Source: Stenotrophomonas sp. 704A1
GTDB taxonomy: Bacteria; Pseudomonadota; Gammaproteobacteria; Xanthomonadales; Xanthomonadaceae
Length of the DNA stretch: 64,000 bases
Assembly (NCBI RefSeq): GCF_030549525.1
Contig: NZ_CP130831.1
Location: 831,501 to 895,500, forward strand
Reading direction: 5' to 3'
The notes beneath the pieces were generated by a model. The model was not told where the DNA came from. It saw only the letters and a program-made list of their open reading frames with translations, and searched no databases. The position numbers and the translations under genes are program-made. This document shows positions 7,737 to 18,041 of this stretch, in pieces (within the stretch, counting starts at the first letter, position 1; each line of letters opens with the position of its first letter).

Positions 7737-9011
7737 ATGGAACCTCTGGATACGCTCAACCTGTGGATGGAACGCGCGCGCGATCGCGCCCGTGCCGCCA
7801 GCTTCGGCCGCTTCCTGTGGCGGCGCTTCCTCGACGATCGGCTGTTCCAGGCCGCTGCGGCATTGGCCTACACCACCGTGTTCGCACTGGTGCCGCTGGC
7901 GATCGTTGTGTTCGGCGTGCTTTCGGCCTTCCCGGTGTTCGATCGCTGGAGCGACCAGCTCAGCGACTATGTCTTCTCCAACTTCGTGCCCAATGCCGCA
8001 CGCGCCGCGGAGGGCTACCTGCGCCAGTTCTCGGCCAGCGCCGGGCAGCTCACGGCGGCCGGCTTCATCGCCCTGGTCATCTCGCTGCTGATCACCCTCA
8101 ACAGTGTCGAAGAGACCTTCAACCAGATCTGGCGGGTCGGCAGCAGTCGACCGCGGCTGACCCGTTTCCTGGTCTACTGGACCGTGCTGACCCTGGGCGC
8201 GATGCTGGCCGCCGCGTCGCTGGCAGTGTCGGCCCGGGTGTTCGCCATGCCCCTGTTCGGCACCCAGGAAGGACGCTGGCTGGCCGACCTGGCGCTGCGG
8301 GTGGCCCCGATCCTGATCGAGTTCGTCTGCATCATGCTGATGTTCCGGGTGGTGCCGCACCACTCGGTGAAGTGGCGCCACGCCATTCCCGGCGCGATCC
8401 TGGCCGCGGTGATCCTGGAGCTGGTGAAGTGGGGCATCGGTGCCTACCTGGGCAGTTTCCAGTCGTACCAGAAGCTGTACGGCACGGTGGCCTTCGTGCC
8501 GATCCTGCTGCTGTGGATCTACCTGTGCTGGGTGGCGGTGCTGCTCGGCGCTTCGCTGGCCTCGTCGATGGCCGCCTTCCGCTACCAGCCGGTGGAACTG
8601 CGCCTGCCGCAGGGCTACGAGTTCTACGGCCTGCTGCGCCTGCTGGGGCGCTTCCAGCATGCCCGTGCTCAGGGCAGGAGCCTGGCCGACGATGAGATCC
8701 TGCGGCTGGAGCCGATGTTGACCGACTCCCTGCTGCAGGACCTGGCCTGCAACCTGGAGGCCATCGGCCTGTTGCGCCGGGACGAGCGCGGCGAATGGAT
8801 GCTGGCCCGTGACCTGGCCCAGGTCAGTCTGGCCGACCTGTACGAATGCACGCAGCTGCGCATCCCGGTGGCCGAGCAACACCTGCCCTACCGCGACGAC
8901 AGCCTCGGCCAGGCCGCGCTCGCCGCGCTGGACGAACTGCGCCTGCCGCTGCGTGATCGGCTCAAGCGTCGCGTCAGCGACATCTTCCCCGCTTCTGGAG
9001 ACGCACCATGA
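7737..9011 (+). CDS. YihY/RbnBN family inner-membrane protein
   Basis: 424 aa from the ATG at 7737; the open frame upstream runs antisense into wrbA and is not used. The first ~290 residues carry six hydrophobic segments and the YihY family signatures FRFLWRRFLDDRLFQAAAAL-like start, ALAYTTVFALVPLAIV, VEETFNQIWRVG and YGTVAFVPILLLWIYLCW. The remaining ~135 residues are soluble and helical, as in the longer gammaproteobacterial members. Once called ribonuclease BN, the family is now regarded as membrane proteins of unknown activity. Its stop overlaps the start of the TlpA-like gene (ATGA). Confidence 0.86.
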   Translation: MEPLDTLNLWMERARDRARAASFGRFLWRRFLDDRLFQAAAALAYTTVFALVPLAIVVFGVLSAFPVFDRWSDQLSDYVFSNFVPNAARAAEGYLRQFSASAGQLTAAGFIALVISLLITLNSVEETFNQIWRVGSSRPRLTRFLVYWTVLTLGAMLAAASLAVSARVFAMPLFGTQEGRWLADLALRVAPILIEFVCIMLMFRVVPHHSVKWRHAIPGAILAAVILELVKWGIGAYLGSFQSYQKLYGTVAFVPILLLWIYLCWVAVLLGASLASSMAAFRYQPVELRLPQGYEFYGLLRLLGRFQHARAQGRSLADDEILRLEPMLTDSLLQDLACNLEAIGLLRRDERGEWMLARDLAQVSLADLYECTQLRIPVAEQHLPYRDDSLGQAALAALDELRLPLRDRLKRRVSDIFPASGDAP

Positions 9012-9583
9012 CCCGCAAGACCCCGTCGATGCTGGCGCTTTCGCTGGCCCTGCTGTTCGCCCTGGCTGCCTGCAAGCCGGCGCAGGAGCCGACCCCGGCC
9101 AGCAGCCAGCCGCCCGCCCAGGCGCCGGCCCCGGCGGCCCCGGCGCCGGTGGAGGAAACCCCGGCCGAACGGGTCACGGCCGAGTTCCCGGCCCTCAGGA
9201 TGAAGGCGGTCGACGGCAGCGACTACGATCTGGCCGCGCATCGCGGCAAGTGGGTGGTGGTGAATTTCTGGGCGACCTGGTGCGCGCCCTGCCGCAAGGA
9301 GATGCCGGAACTGTCGGCGCTGCACGCGATGCGCAGCAACATCGAGGTGGTCGGCCTGGCCTACGAGGACATCGAAGCGCCGGAGATGCAGGCGTTCCTG
9401 GTCAAGCACCCGGTGACCTATCCGATCGTGATCGTGGATCCGTTCGATCCGCCGGCCGATTTCGCCACCCCGCGCGGCCTGCCGTTGACCCACCTGATCG
9501 ATCCGCAGGGCAAGCTGGCGCACACGTTCCTCGGCCCGGTCACCGCGGCCGACATCGAGCAGCAGATCGCTGCGGCCAGATAG
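9008..9583 (+). CDS. TlpA-like thioredoxin-fold lipoprotein
   Basis: 191 aa. A type II signal peptide ends in LFALAAC with the lipid-modified cysteine at C22. A 35-residue Pro/Ala/Gln-rich linker follows, then a thioredoxin fold with FWATWCAPCRKEMPEL (catalytic C92 and C95) and the cis-proline loop RGLPLTHLID. Such proteins reduce disulfides in the periplasm, for example during cytochrome c maturation. The lipobox places it on a membrane facing the periplasm. It overlaps the previous stop by four bases, so it is translated with the YihY-like protein. Substrate unknown. Confidence 0.9.
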   Translation: MTRKTPSMLALSLALLFALAACKPAQEPTPASSQPPAQAPAPAAPAPVEETPAERVTAEFPALRMKAVDGSDYDLAAHRGKWVVVNFWATWCAPCRKEMPELSALHAMRSNIEVVGLAYEDIEAPEMQAFLVKHPVTYPIVIVDPFDPPADFATPRGLPLTHLIDPQGKLAHTFLGPVTAADIEQQIAAAR

Positions 9584-9662
9584 CGGGGCGCGGCAGGGCT
9601 GCGTCCCGCCCCGGCAGCAGACAAGCCGGCGCAGGTGCAGGGCGCGGCCCTGAAGGATCTCC

Positions 9663-10445
9663 CTAGTCGTCGACCGGGAAGTCCTCGATCGGCTTCAGCA
9701 CATCGTAGTGCTCGCGATGCAGCGTGCCCTTCAGCTTCGGCAGCGCCGGCAACGGTGCATCGACACGGGTATCGGGCAGCCGGTCCAGCAGATTGCGCAC
9801 CAGGGTCAGCCGGCCCAGCCGCTGGTCATTGAAATCCACCAGCGTCCAGGGCGCGGCTTCGCGATGGGTGGCACGCAGCATCGCTTCGCGGGCTTCGGTA
9901 TAGGCGCTGTACTTGCTGCGTGATTTCAGATCCACCGGCGAGAGCTTCCAGCCCTTCAGCGGATCCACGTGGCGTTCGGCGAAACGCTTTTCCTGCTGCG
10001 CCTGGTCGACGCACAACCAGTACTTGAACAGCAGGATGCCGTCGTCCACCAGCAGCTGCTCGAATACCGGCGCCTGGCGCAGGAACTGCTGGTATTCGGC
10101 TTCGCTGCAGTAGCCCATCACCCGTTCGACGCCCGCGCGGTTGTACCAGCTGCGATCCATCAGCACGATCTCGCCTGCCGCCGGCAGGTGCGAGGCATAG
10201 CGCTGGAAGTACCATTGCGTGGCCTCGCGGTCGGTCGGCTTGGGCAGGGCCACGACCCGGCATTGGCGCGGGTTGAGGTGCTGGCTGATGGCCTGGATCG
10301 CGCCGCCCTTGCCGGCCGTGTCGCGTCCTTCGAACAACACCAGCAGGCGCTGCCCGCTGTGTTGCACCCAGCGCGCCATCGCGGTCAGTTCCAGCTGCAG
10401 CGGCTGCAGCAGTTCGTCGTAGTCCTTGCGCTTGAGCTTGCCCAT
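9663..10445 (-). CDS. ppk2: Polyphosphate kinase 2
   Basis: 260 aa from the ATG at 10445 (MGKLKRKDYDELLQPLQ). PPK2 enzymes move phosphate between polyphosphate and nucleoside di- or monophosphates. Visible are Walker A (FEGRDTAGKGGAIQAI), the PKPTDREATQWYFQRY segment, Walker B (LMDRSWYNRAGVERVMGYC) and the lid region around KRFAERHVDPLKGWKLSPVD. The single-domain length fits class I PPK2, which favours ADP to ATP or GDP to GTP; class assignment is inference. The frame stays open upstream but that part is antisense-like and lacks family similarity. It follows the OGT homologue on the same strand. Confidence 0.92.
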   Translation of the reverse strand: MGKLKRKDYDELLQPLQLELTAMARWVQHSGQRLLVLFEGRDTAGKGGAIQAISQHLNPRQCRVVALPKPTDREATQWYFQRYASHLPAAGEIVLMDRSWYNRAGVERVMGYCSEAEYQQFLRQAPVFEQLLVDDGILLFKYWLCVDQAQQEKRFAERHVDPLKGWKLSPVDLKSRSKYSAYTEAREAMLRATHREAAPWTLVDFNDQRLGRLTLVRNLLDRLPDTRVDAPLPALPKLKGTLHREHYDVLKPIEDFPVDD

Positions 10446-10491
10446 CGTTGCACCACGCTGGAAGGAAACCCGAGCGTAGCGCAGCGGCTGC

Positions 10492-12198
10492 TCAGGGGAT
10501 GTCGACGCCCTGCCAGCCGTGCTCGGTGGCCAACGTCTGCAACAGCGCCGACAGGTCCACCGCGAAGCCGGCCATGTCGAACACGCCCGCGTCGTGGCGT
10601 GCGCGTGCCAGGCGGGCGCGCAGCGCGGCCAGCGCGTCCGGGTCATTGCCCAGTGCGCTGGCGGTGGCGATGAAGGCCGCATCGTCGGCGACATTCATCT
10701 GCGCCAGGCCCAGATGATGGTTGAGGCTGCCGGCCACGCGCGCAGCGAACGTGTCGCCCGGGCAGGTCAGCACCGGGCAGCCGGCCCACAGCGCATCCGA
10801 TGCCGTGGTGTGCGCGTTGTACGGATGGGTGTCCAGGAACAGGTCGGCCAGCGCATAACGGGCCAGGTACTGCGGGTGCGGCTGCTTGGCCATGAACACC
10901 AGCCGCGCCGGATCGATGGCCGCCGCGCGTGCGGCCTCACGCAGGCGCGCGTCAGCCTGGCCGGGACCGGACAGCAGCCACAGCACACTGCCGGGCACGG
11001 CCTGCAGCACGGCGAAGGCGCGGTGCATGCTGCGCGGGTTGAGCTTGTAGCTGTTGTTGAAGCAGCAGAACACCACGCCCTGCGCGGGCAGGCCGCAGGC
11101 CGCGCGCGTGGGGGCCGGCTGCAGCACGCGGGTGTTGTCCGAGGGCTGGAACGCGCGCGGCAGGCGCAGCACGCGTTCGCTGTAGTGGGCTTCCAGTGCC
11201 GGCGGCAGTGCGAACGCATCGGCGACCACCGCATCCAGCCACGGCGCGCCGGAGGTGCCCGGGTAGGCCAGCCAGTTCAGCTGCAGCGGGGCAGGGCGCA
11301 TGGCCAGGACTTCCGGCGTACCGCCGCCACCCCAGCCGCGCAGATCGAACAGGATGTCGATGCCCTGGCTGCGGATGCGTGCGGCGGTGTCGGCATGGCG
11401 CAGCCCGGCAACGTCGTGCAGCCGGGCCGCGCGCTGCAGGCGCTGGCGGATGCTGCTGCCGTCGTCGGCGGTGAGCGCGAACAGGTGCAGCTGCAGTGCC
11501 GGGTCGCTGCGCAGCTGCTCGAACAGGGCGACCGTCAGCAGTCCGGTCGGATGCGCGCCGAATCCATTGGAGAGGAAGCCGATCCGCAGCGGCCCGTGGC
11601 GGCGCAGCGTGGCGGCAGGCAGCGCGCGCACCGAGGCGGCGATGACGCGCGCGCGCGCCTGCGCGCAGGCCAGCTGTTCGGCCGCGCTGGCGTCTTCGCT
11701 GAGAAAGGCGAACGGTTCCACCATGCCCTGGCCGGCGGCGAGCGCGCCACGCACCTGCGCGGACAGCGCGTCCACATCGCGCCAGTCGCACAGGCGGCGC
11801 TGCCAGGCCAGCCGTTGCGCGGCGATGTAGGGTTCATCGGGCAGCAGTCCATGCGCGCGCCGATAGGCCGCCGAAGCACCTTCAGCGTCGTCGGCATCTT
11901 CCAGCGCGTGGCCCAGCCACAGGGCGATGCCCGGATGCTCCGGGGCCAGCGTCGCCGCCCGCCCGAGCAGCGCTGCGGCATCGGCATGGGCGCCGGCCAT
12001 CCAGGCCACGCGACCCAGCCGGGCCAGCGCTTCGGGATGGTCCGGGCGCAACTGCAGCGCGCGTCGCGCCGCCTGTTCGCCGGCGGCGATGTCGCCGGCT
12101 TCCAGCTCCAGATCGGCCAGCATCACCCAGGCGACGAAATCGCCGGGCTGGCGCGCGATGGCCTGCTGCAGGTGTTGCCGCTGCTGCCAGGCCGACAT
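10492..12198 (-). CDS. TPR-containing O-GlcNAc transferase homologue (XcOGT-like, GT41)
   Basis: 568 aa from the ATG at 12198, which has GGCAGG nine bases upstream. The N-terminal ~130 residues are TPR helices (LADLELEAGDIAAGEQAARRAL; HPEALARLGRVAWMAGAHADA). The rest is a GT41 transferase: RIGFLSNGFGAHPTGLL with the catalytic-region histidine at about residue 216, DILFDLRGWGGGGTPEVLAMRPAP split over two segments, LNWLAYPGTSGAP, FCCFNNSYKLNP with the UDP-contacting lysine, and HTTASDALWAGCPVLTCPGD. The length equals that of the crystallised Xanthomonas campestris homologue. Bacterial substrates are not established. The gene starts at the end of prfA and is probably cotranscribed. Confidence 0.9.
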   Translation of the reverse strand: MSAWQQRQHLQQAIARQPGDFVAWVMLADLELEAGDIAAGEQAARRALQLRPDHPEALARLGRVAWMAGAHADAAALLGRAATLAPEHPGIALWLGHALEDADDAEGASAAYRRAHGLLPDEPYIAAQRLAWQRRLCDWRDVDALSAQVRGALAAGQGMVEPFAFLSEDASAAEQLACAQARARVIAASVRALPAATLRRHGPLRIGFLSNGFGAHPTGLLTVALFEQLRSDPALQLHLFALTADDGSSIRQRLQRAARLHDVAGLRHADTAARIRSQGIDILFDLRGWGGGGTPEVLAMRPAPLQLNWLAYPGTSGAPWLDAVVADAFALPPALEAHYSERVLRLPRAFQPSDNTRVLQPAPTRAACGLPAQGVVFCCFNNSYKLNPRSMHRAFAVLQAVPGSVLWLLSGPGQADARLREAARAAAIDPARLVFMAKQPHPQYLARYALADLFLDTHPYNAHTTASDALWAGCPVLTCPGDTFAARVAGSLNHHLGLAQMNVADDAAFIATASALGNDPDALAALRARLARARHDAGVFDMAGFAVDLSALLQTLATEHGWQGVDIP

Positions 12199-12203
12199 GC
12201 CGT

Positions 12204-13286
12204 TCAACCTGCCGAGAGCTGGGCCAGGGCGTCGACCTGGTGCTCGTGGCTCAGGCGCTGCAGCAGCGGGTCCAGGTCCCCGGCCAGCACGTTGGGCAGG
12301 TCGTACAGGGTCAGGCCGTCCACGCGGTGGTCGGTGATGCGGCCCTGCGGGAAGTTGTAGGTGCGGATGCGCTGGCTGCGGTCGCCACTGCCGACCTGCA
12401 GGCGGCGCGACTCGGCCTGCGCTGCATCCTGGCGCTGGCGTTCGGCATCGAGCAGCTGCGCCTTCAGGCGCTTCATCGCCTTGTCGCGGTTGGCGTGCTG
12501 GCTGCGTTCGGTCTGGCATTCCACCACCACGCCGGACGGCACGTGGGTGATGCGGATCGCCGATTCGGTCTTGTTCACGTGCTGGCCGCCGGCCCCCGAG
12601 GAACGGAAGGTATCCACCTTCAGGTCGGCCGGGTTGATGACGATCTCGTCGACTTCATCGGCTTCGGGAATGATCGCCACGGTGGCCGCGGAGGTGTGGA
12701 TGCGGCCCTGCGATTCGGTGGCCGGCACGCGTTGCACGCGGTGCGTGCCCGATTCGAACTTCAGGCGCGAGAACGCGCCGCGGCCGACCACCCGTGCCAC
12801 CACTTCCTTGTAGCCGCCATGTTCGCCGGGGCTGTCCGATTCGATCTCCACCTTCCAGCCCTGGCGCTCGGCATAGCGGGCGTACATGCGGAACAGGTCG
12901 CCGGCGAAGATCGCCGCTTCATCGCCACCGGTGCCGGCGCGTACTTCCAGGAACAGGTTGCCTTCATCGCGTGGATCGCGCGGTACCAGCAGCAACGCCA
13001 GTTCCTGCTCCAGCGCCAGCAGCCGGGCCTGTGCGCTGGCGATCTCCTCATCGGCCAGTTCGCGCAGGTCCGGGTCGGCGCGCATGCTTTCGGCCGCTGC
13101 CAGGTCGGCCTTGGCGCGCGCTTCGTCGGCGAGTGCCGCCGCGACCGGTTCCAGCTGCGCGAACTCGCGCGACAGGTCGCGGAAGCGCGTGTTGTTGGCC
13201 ACGACATCCGGTTCAGCGAGCAGGCGTTCCAGTTCTTCGCGGCGCTCGGCCAGCGCTTCCAGCTTACGGCGCAGGGTCGGCGTCAT
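12204..13286 (-). CDS. prfA: Peptide chain release factor 1
   Basis: 360 aa, the standard RF1 length. It recognises UAA and UAG in the ribosomal A site and triggers peptide release. The tripeptide anticodon motif P188-A-T190 lies in [16 protein letters not shown]. The GGQ catalytic motif is G233-G234-Q235 in [17 protein letters not shown]. Its start lies 23 bases inside the 3' end of hemA, so translation is coupled as in many proteobacteria with the hemA-prfA pair. Confidence 0.97.
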   Translation of the reverse strand: MTPTLRRKLEALAERREELERLLAEPDVVANNTRFRDLSREFAQLEPVAAALADEARAKADLAAAESMRADPDLRELADEEIASAQARLLALEQELALLLVPRDPRDEGNLFLEVRAGTGGDEAAIFAGDLFRMYARYAERQGWKVEIESDSPGEHGGYKEVVARVVGRGAFSRLKFESGTHRVQRVPATESQGRIHTSAATVAIIPEADEVDEIVINPADLKVDTFRSSGAGGQHVNKTESAIRITHVPSGVVVECQTERSQHANRDKAMKRLKAQLLDAERQRQDAAQAESRRLQVGSGDRSQRIRTYNFPQGRITDHRVDGLTLYDLPNVLAGDLDPLLQRLSHEHQVDALAQLSAG

Positions 13287-14547
13287 CGTTGCTCACAGGT
13301 CGGTGGTGGTAACCCGGGGTGGCCGGGAACAGGCGCTCGGCGGCGCGGGTCAGGTCGGCATCGCCAGTGAGTGCGGCCGCACGCAGCGCGGCGGTCGGCG
13401 GGTGCAGCAGGCGATTGGTGAGGCCATGGGCCAGCAGTTCCAGTACTTCGTCGGCCGGCTTGCCATTGGCCAGCTGCTGGCGTGCACGTTCCAGCAGCTC
13501 GGCGCGGGTGGCTTCACCGAACGCACGCAACTGCCGCAGTGGCGCCTGGTGGGCGCTGGCCTGCAGGGTTTCAACGAAGCGCGCCACCTGCAGGTCGATG
13601 ATGGCTTCGGCTTCGGCGGCGGCCTCGCGGCGACCGCGGCGGTTGTCTTCCACCGCGCGCTCGAGGTCGTCCACGGTGTACAGGAAGGCGTCGTTGAGGG
13701 TGCCGACCTCGGCGTCGATGTCGCGCGGGACGGCCAGGTCGAACAGCAGCATCGGCTTGTGCCGGCGCGCACGCAGTGCCGCGGCAACGGCGGGGCGATG
13801 GATCACCGGTTCGCGCGCGGCGGTGGCCGAGAACACCACGTCGGCCTCGGCCAGGTGGCGTTCCAGTTCGGTCAGCGGCAGCGCCACGCCGCCGTGGCGG
13901 CTGGCCAGCTCCTGCGCATGGGCCAGGGTACGGTTGGCGATCAGCAACCGCCGCACCTTGCCTTCGCTGAGGTGGCGGGCGGCCAGTTCAATGGTTTCGC
14001 CGGCACCGACCAGCAGCACGGTGGATTCGTCCAGGCGCGCGAAGGCGTTCTGCGCCAGGCGCACCGCGGCCGAGGCCACCGATACCGGATTGGCCCCGAC
14101 CTGGGTATCGGTGCGCGCGCGCTTGGCCACCGAGAAGGTCTGCTGGAACAGGCGGTCCAGGCGCTGGCCGAGCAGGCCGTGGTCGCGCGCGGTCGACCAG
14201 GCATCCTTCACCTGGCCCAGGATCTGCGGCTCGCCCAGCACCATCGAATCCAGCCCGGTGGCGACCCGGAACAGGTGGCGTACCGCCTCGGCATCGGCAT
14301 GCTGGTACAGGTAGCCCTGCAGGTCGCCGGCCTGGCTGTGCAGCCACTGGTCCAGCGCCTGCGCCGAGTCGGCGACGGCGTACAGTTCGGTGCGGTTGCA
14401 GGTGGACAGCAGCACCGCTTCGGCGATCTGCGGGGTGTCACGCAGCGATCCGAGCGCGCGCGGCAATGCGTCACCGGCAAAGGCCGCGCGTTCGCGCAGC
14501 TCCACCGGCGCCGTCTGGTGATTCAGTCCGAGCACCCACAGGGTCAT
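13264..14547 (-). CDS. hemA: Glutamyl-tRNA reductase
   Basis: 427 aa. It catalyses NADPH-dependent reduction of glutamyl-tRNA to glutamate-1-semialdehyde, the first committed step of tetrapyrrole synthesis in the C5 pathway. The N-terminal catalytic domain carries the nucleophile Cys50 in [12 protein letters not shown], followed by [19 protein letters not shown]. The NADPH domain shows [17 protein letters not shown], and the C-terminal dimerisation helix is present. It is divergent from the TPR gene across 54 bases and overlaps prfA at its 3' end. Confidence 0.97.
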   Translation of the reverse strand: MTLWVLGLNHQTAPVELRERAAFAGDALPRALGSLRDTPQIAEAVLLSTCNRTELYAVADSAQALDQWLHSQAGDLQGYLYQHADAEAVRHLFRVATGLDSMVLGEPQILGQVKDAWSTARDHGLLGQRLDRLFQQTFSVAKRARTDTQVGANPVSVASAAVRLAQNAFARLDESTVLLVGAGETIELAARHLSEGKVRRLLIANRTLAHAQELASRHGGVALPLTELERHLAEADVVFSATAAREPVIHRPAVAAALRARRHKPMLLFDLAVPRDIDAEVGTLNDAFLYTVDDLERAVEDNRRGRREAAAEAEAIIDLQVARFVETLQASAHQAPLRQLRAFGEATRAELLERARQQLANGKPADEVLELLAHGLTNRLLHPPTAALRAAALTGDADLTRAAERLFPATPGYHHRPVSNDDADPAP

Positions 14548-14601
14548 TGTTCAGTTGCTTGCGATAAGCTGCTGGCCATTGGACGACATTTTAAGGCCCC
14601 G

Positions 14602-16296
14602 ATGCCGACGATGCCCGCATTGATTCGCATCCCCAGTGTTCTGCTGCTGTCCCTGGCCTGTGGCCAGGCCCTGGCGGCGGTGCCGGCCAAGGCACCCGTA
14701 CGGGCCGCGGCCACCGAGGAACTGGCACTGGAACCGGTGATGGCCGGTGAATTCGCGCTGCAGGCCGGCAAGCTGGCCGAGGCCGCGCGCTGGTACCTGC
14801 AGGCGGCCCAGCATACCCAGGGCGATGCCGGTCTGGCCGAACGCGCGACCCGCATCGCCATGCTGGCCAACGAGGATGGGGCCGCAGCGACCGGGCTGGC
14901 GCTGTGGCAGCAGCGCGCGCCACGCTCGCTGGCCATGCGCAGCGCCGCCGGCGCGCTGGCGATGCGCCAGGGCAATGTGAAGGAAGCGCGCAGCGAACTG
15001 CAGGCGCTGCTGCAGGACCCGGACGAACAGGGCTGGAAGTTCGCGCTGGCCGCGCTGATCGGTGGCGGCCGCGATCCGGCGGTGCCGGCGCAGGTGCTGG
15101 GCGAACTGGTCGATGCCAACGCCATTCCGCAGAAGATCGAGGTCTGGCAGGAATTCGGGCGCCTGGCCCTGCGCATGGAGAAGCCTGAACTGGCCCGGCG
15201 CATGATCGATGAAGTGGTCAAGCGCTTCCCCGAAGAGCCGCGCATCGCCCTGCTGCGTGCCAGCCAGCTGCAGCAGGCCGGGCAGACCGACAAGGCGCTG
15301 GCCCTGCTGCGGGAGGTCGAGCCGAAGACCCGTCAGGACCCCGAGCTGCGCAACGCGGTGGCGATCGCCTATGACAGCCTGGGCCAGCCCAGCGCCGCCG
15401 AGCGGGTGCTGGCCGTCGGCCCGCAGGACGTGCAGACCTGGGGCATGCGGGCCTCGTTGCTGGCCAAGCAGGGCGACACGGCCGCGCTGTCCGGTCTGTA
15501 CAGCGAACTGTCACGCCAGGCGGCCAAGCCGGACCCGGCGCAGCGCCTGCTGCTGGGCAAGATCGCCGAATATCTCAAGCGTTATTCCGAAGCGGTGGAC
15601 TGGTACCACAGCGTGCCGGGTGGCGAGGAACTGAGCGAGGCCCGCCTGCGCGCGGCCAACGCGCAGGGCCTGGCAGGGCGGCAGGCACTGGCGCTGGATG
15701 AGGTGCACGCGATCCAGTCCGACGCCAGCGTGGATGACGACGTACGCCGCGATGCCTATCTGCTGGAAGCCGAGCTGCGCCAGCGCGCCGACGACCTGCC
15801 CGGTGAACTGGATGCGCTGGCCCGGGGCCTGGCCGCCTACCCCGACGAGAATGCCCTGCTGTATGCCCGCGCGCTGGCCTGGGAGCGTCGCGACGACGTC
15901 GCCCGTGCCGAGGCGGACCTGCGCAAGATCCTGGTGACCGAGCCGGAGAACGTGCCGGCGCTCAATGCCCTGGGCTACACCCTGGCCGATCGCACCGGTC
16001 GCTACCAGGAGGCACTGGAGCTGATCGACCGTGCGCGCGTGGCCGAGCCGGACAACGCCGCCATCGTCGACAGCTATGGCTGGGTGCTGTACCGGCTGGG
16101 GCGCAACGCCGACGCCCTGGTGCAGCTGCGTCGCGCCTGGACCCTGGCCAAGGATCCGGAGATCGCCGCCCATGTGGGCGAAGTGCTGTGGGTGCTGGGC
16201 AAGCATGACGAGGCCCGGCACTTCTTCGAGGAAGCGGCCAGGCTGGATCCCGAGAACCGCGCGCTGCTGCGCGCCCGCGAGAAATTCAATCCATGA
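14602..16296 (+). CDS. TPR-repeat protein with signal peptide
   Basis: 564 aa from the ATG at 14602; AAGG at 14593 gives a short but acceptable spacer, and the next ATG at 14611 is the alternative. A cleavable signal peptide ([22 protein letters not shown]) sends it to the periplasm. The body is nearly all helical, with recognisable TPR units, the clearest toward the C terminus ([54 protein letters not shown]). Proteins of this type directly upstream of lolB are widespread in gammaproteobacteria and may assist envelope assembly, but the function is not known. The stop overlaps the lolB start (ATGA). Confidence 0.85.
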   Translation: MPTMPALIRIPSVLLLSLACGQALAAVPAKAPVRAAATEELALEPVMAGEFALQAGKLAEAARWYLQAAQHTQGDAGLAERATRIAMLANEDGAAATGLALWQQRAPRSLAMRSAAGALAMRQGNVKEARSELQALLQDPDEQGWKFALAALIGGGRDPAVPAQVLGELVDANAIPQKIEVWQEFGRLALRMEKPELARRMIDEVVKRFPEEPRIALLRASQLQQAGQTDKALALLREVEPKTRQDPELRNAVAIAYDSLGQPSAAERVLAVGPQDVQTWGMRASLLAKQGDTAALSGLYSELSRQAAKPDPAQRLLLGKIAEYLKRYSEAVDWYHSVPGGEELSEARLRAANAQGLAGRQALALDEVHAIQSDASVDDDVRRDAYLLEAELRQRADDLPGELDALARGLAAYPDENALLYARALAWERRDDVARAEADLRKILVTEPENVPALNALGYTLADRTGRYQEALELIDRARVAEPDNAAIVDSYGWVLYRLGRNADALVQLRRAWTLAKDPEIAAHVGEVLWVLGKHDEARHFFEEAARLDPENRALLRAREKFNP

Positions 16297-16952
16297 CTGT
16301 TTCCATGATCCGGCCGCTGTTGCTGGTGGCGGTGACCCTGGCGGTCAGCGCCTGTACCACCGTTGGCCGGCAGAAGACGCCGGCACCGGAGGTGGTCACC
16401 ACCGTGTCCGCCGCCGCGCTCGCCGCCGAGCAGGCGCGCGTAGCAGCATTGCGGTCCGCACCGGACTGGACCTTCCAGGGGCGGGTGGCGGTCAGCAAGG
16501 GCAGGGATGGCGGCAGCGGCCGCATCGACTGGAAGCAGGACGGCCCGGCGTACGTGGTCGAACTGAGTGCACCGGTCACCCGGCAGAGCTGGAAGCTGAC
16601 CGGCGATACCCACCATGAAGCCGGCCGCCTGGAAGGGCTGGCCGGTGGACCGCGTGAAGGCGAGGACGCGCAGCAGCTGCTGCTGGACGCCACCGGCTGG
16701 GACATCCCGGTCAACCAGCTGCCGGAGTGGGTGCGTGGCCTGGTGGCCGGCGATGGCGGCGGAGCGGAGCAGGTCGAGCGTGACGCGGATGGCCGGCCAC
16801 GGCGTCTCCAGCAGCTGGGCTGGCAGATCCAGTATCTGGACTGGTACCCGGCCGAGGCCGGGCGCCCGGCGCTGCCACGCCGCATCGAGGCGAGCCGCGG
16901 CGACGCCAAGGTGCGGCTGCTGGTCGACCAGTGGGGCCAGGGCGCACCATGA
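16293..16952 (+). CDS. lolB: Outer-membrane lipoprotein insertion protein LolB
   Basis: 219 aa lipoprotein that accepts lipoproteins from LolA and inserts them into the outer membrane. The lipobox is AVSAC with Cys about residue 19. [24 protein letters not shown] and [19 protein letters not shown] match the first strands of the LolB half-barrel. [11 protein letters not shown] and [11 protein letters not shown] are further family marks, and [21 protein letters not shown] closes it. It sits in the conserved TPR-lolB-ispE order with ATGA overlaps on both sides. Confidence 0.93.
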   Translation: MTVSMIRPLLLVAVTLAVSACTTVGRQKTPAPEVVTTVSAAALAAEQARVAALRSAPDWTFQGRVAVSKGRDGGSGRIDWKQDGPAYVVELSAPVTRQSWKLTGDTHHEAGRLEGLAGGPREGEDAQQLLLDATGWDIPVNQLPEWVRGLVAGDGGGAEQVERDADGRPRRLQQLGWQIQYLDWYPAEAGRPALPRRIEASRGDAKVRLLVDQWGQGAP

Positions 16953-17818
16953 GCGCCGTTGTCGACCGGGCGGGCTGGTCCTGGTGGCCGGCCCCGGCCA
17001 AGCTGAACCTGTTCCTGCACATCACCGGCCGTCGCGCCGATGGCTACCACCAGCTGCAGACGGTGTTCCGCCTGCTGGACTGGGGCGACCGCATCGGGCT
17101 GCGCCTGCGTGAAGACGGTCGGGTCTGCCGGCAGGGTGACGGCCTGGCCGGCGTTGCCGAAGCCGACGATCTCGCGGTGCGTGCCGCCAGGCTGCTGCAG
17201 AATGAAGCTAACGTCGGCCAAGGGGCCGATATCATCGTTGAAAAACACGTTCCTGCAGGCGGCGGCTTCGGCGGTGGGTCGTCCGATGCGGCCACCGTGC
17301 TGGTGGTGCTGAACCGGTTGTGGGGCGCCGGCCTGGATGAGGATGCGCTGGCCGCGCTGGGGCTGCGCCTGGGCGCGGACGTGCCGGTCTTCGTGCGGGG
17401 CCACAACGCCTGGGCCGAGGGCGTGGGCGAACGCCTGCGGCCGATTTCCCTTGCCCCGGCCTGGTATGTGATCGTCGAGCCCGGTGTTCATGTACCGACG
17501 CCCGCGCTTTTTGCAGACCCGGATTTGACGCGCGACAGCCCAGAGGCGAAAATAGAGGACTTCGCTTCCGGCACGCTGGTCGGGAACGTGTTCGAACCGG
17601 TGCTGCGCCGCCGTGAGCCTGCCGTCGAGGCCGCGCTCGCTGCGTTGAGCGGCATCGGCAGGGCACGGTTGACCGGTTCGGGAAGTGGTTGTTTCGTCGA
17701 GTTCGATTCGCAGGCTGCCGCCGAGCAGGGACGAGCGAAGTTGTCGAAGGAGTTGCGGGCAAGAGTGGCTGCGGGCGTTGCACGTTCGCCACTGCTGGAA
17801 GCACTCGAGCAACACTGA
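16949..17818 (+). CDS. ispE: 4-diphosphocytidyl-2-C-methyl-D-erythritol kinase
   Basis: 289 aa from the ATG at 16949, which overlaps the lolB stop. This GHMP-family kinase phosphorylates CDP-methylerythritol in the non-mevalonate isoprenoid pathway. [21 protein letters not shown] carries the substrate-site lysine and aspartate region. The ATP loop is [17 protein letters not shown], and [12 protein letters not shown] is the C-terminal GHMP motif. The last codons run to the tRNA-Gln gene 11 bases downstream. Confidence 0.95.
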   Translation: MSAVVDRAGWSWWPAPAKLNLFLHITGRRADGYHQLQTVFRLLDWGDRIGLRLREDGRVCRQGDGLAGVAEADDLAVRAARLLQNEANVGQGADIIVEKHVPAGGGFGGGSSDAATVLVVLNRLWGAGLDEDALAALGLRLGADVPVFVRGHNAWAEGVGERLRPISLAPAWYVIVEPGVHVPTPALFADPDLTRDSPEAKIEDFASGTLVGNVFEPVLRRREPAVEAALAALSGIGRARLTGSGSGCFVEFDSQAAAEQGRAKLSKELRARVAAGVARSPLLEALEQH

Positions 17819-17829
17819 TTCATCAATGC

Positions 17830-17906
17830 AGGGGCGTCGCCAAGAGGCCCAAGGCACCAGGTTTTGATCCTGGCATTCGGAGGTTCGAATCCTCCCGCCC
17901 CTGCCA
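17830..17906 (+). tRNA. tRNA-Gln (anticodon TTG)
   Basis: Acceptor AGGGGCG (17830-17836) pairs with CGCCCCT (17896-17902), then G and an encoded CCA (17904-17906). The anticodon stem CCAGG/CCTGG encloses TTTTGAT, giving anticodon TTG at 17864-17866. The T arm GGAGG-TTCGAAT-CCTCC is present. Location between ispE and prs is conserved in gammaproteobacteria. Confidence 0.97.
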
Positions 17907-18041
17907 ATGCGGCTGCGTCCGCGCCTTCCAGCGCACTCTCTGCGCGGGACGTGGAAACAGTCGCGGTGTTGTCAGCAGCAGGGGCCGAGGTGGTCCTTGC
18001 CGCTACCGGATCCCCGCTACTCGTCCCCGCCCGAGACATTC

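Noticed and set aside
12886..14601. Long N-terminal extension of the TPR protein
   Set aside because: The extension is antisense to prfA and hemA; a signal peptide and ribosome-binding site fit the start at 14602.
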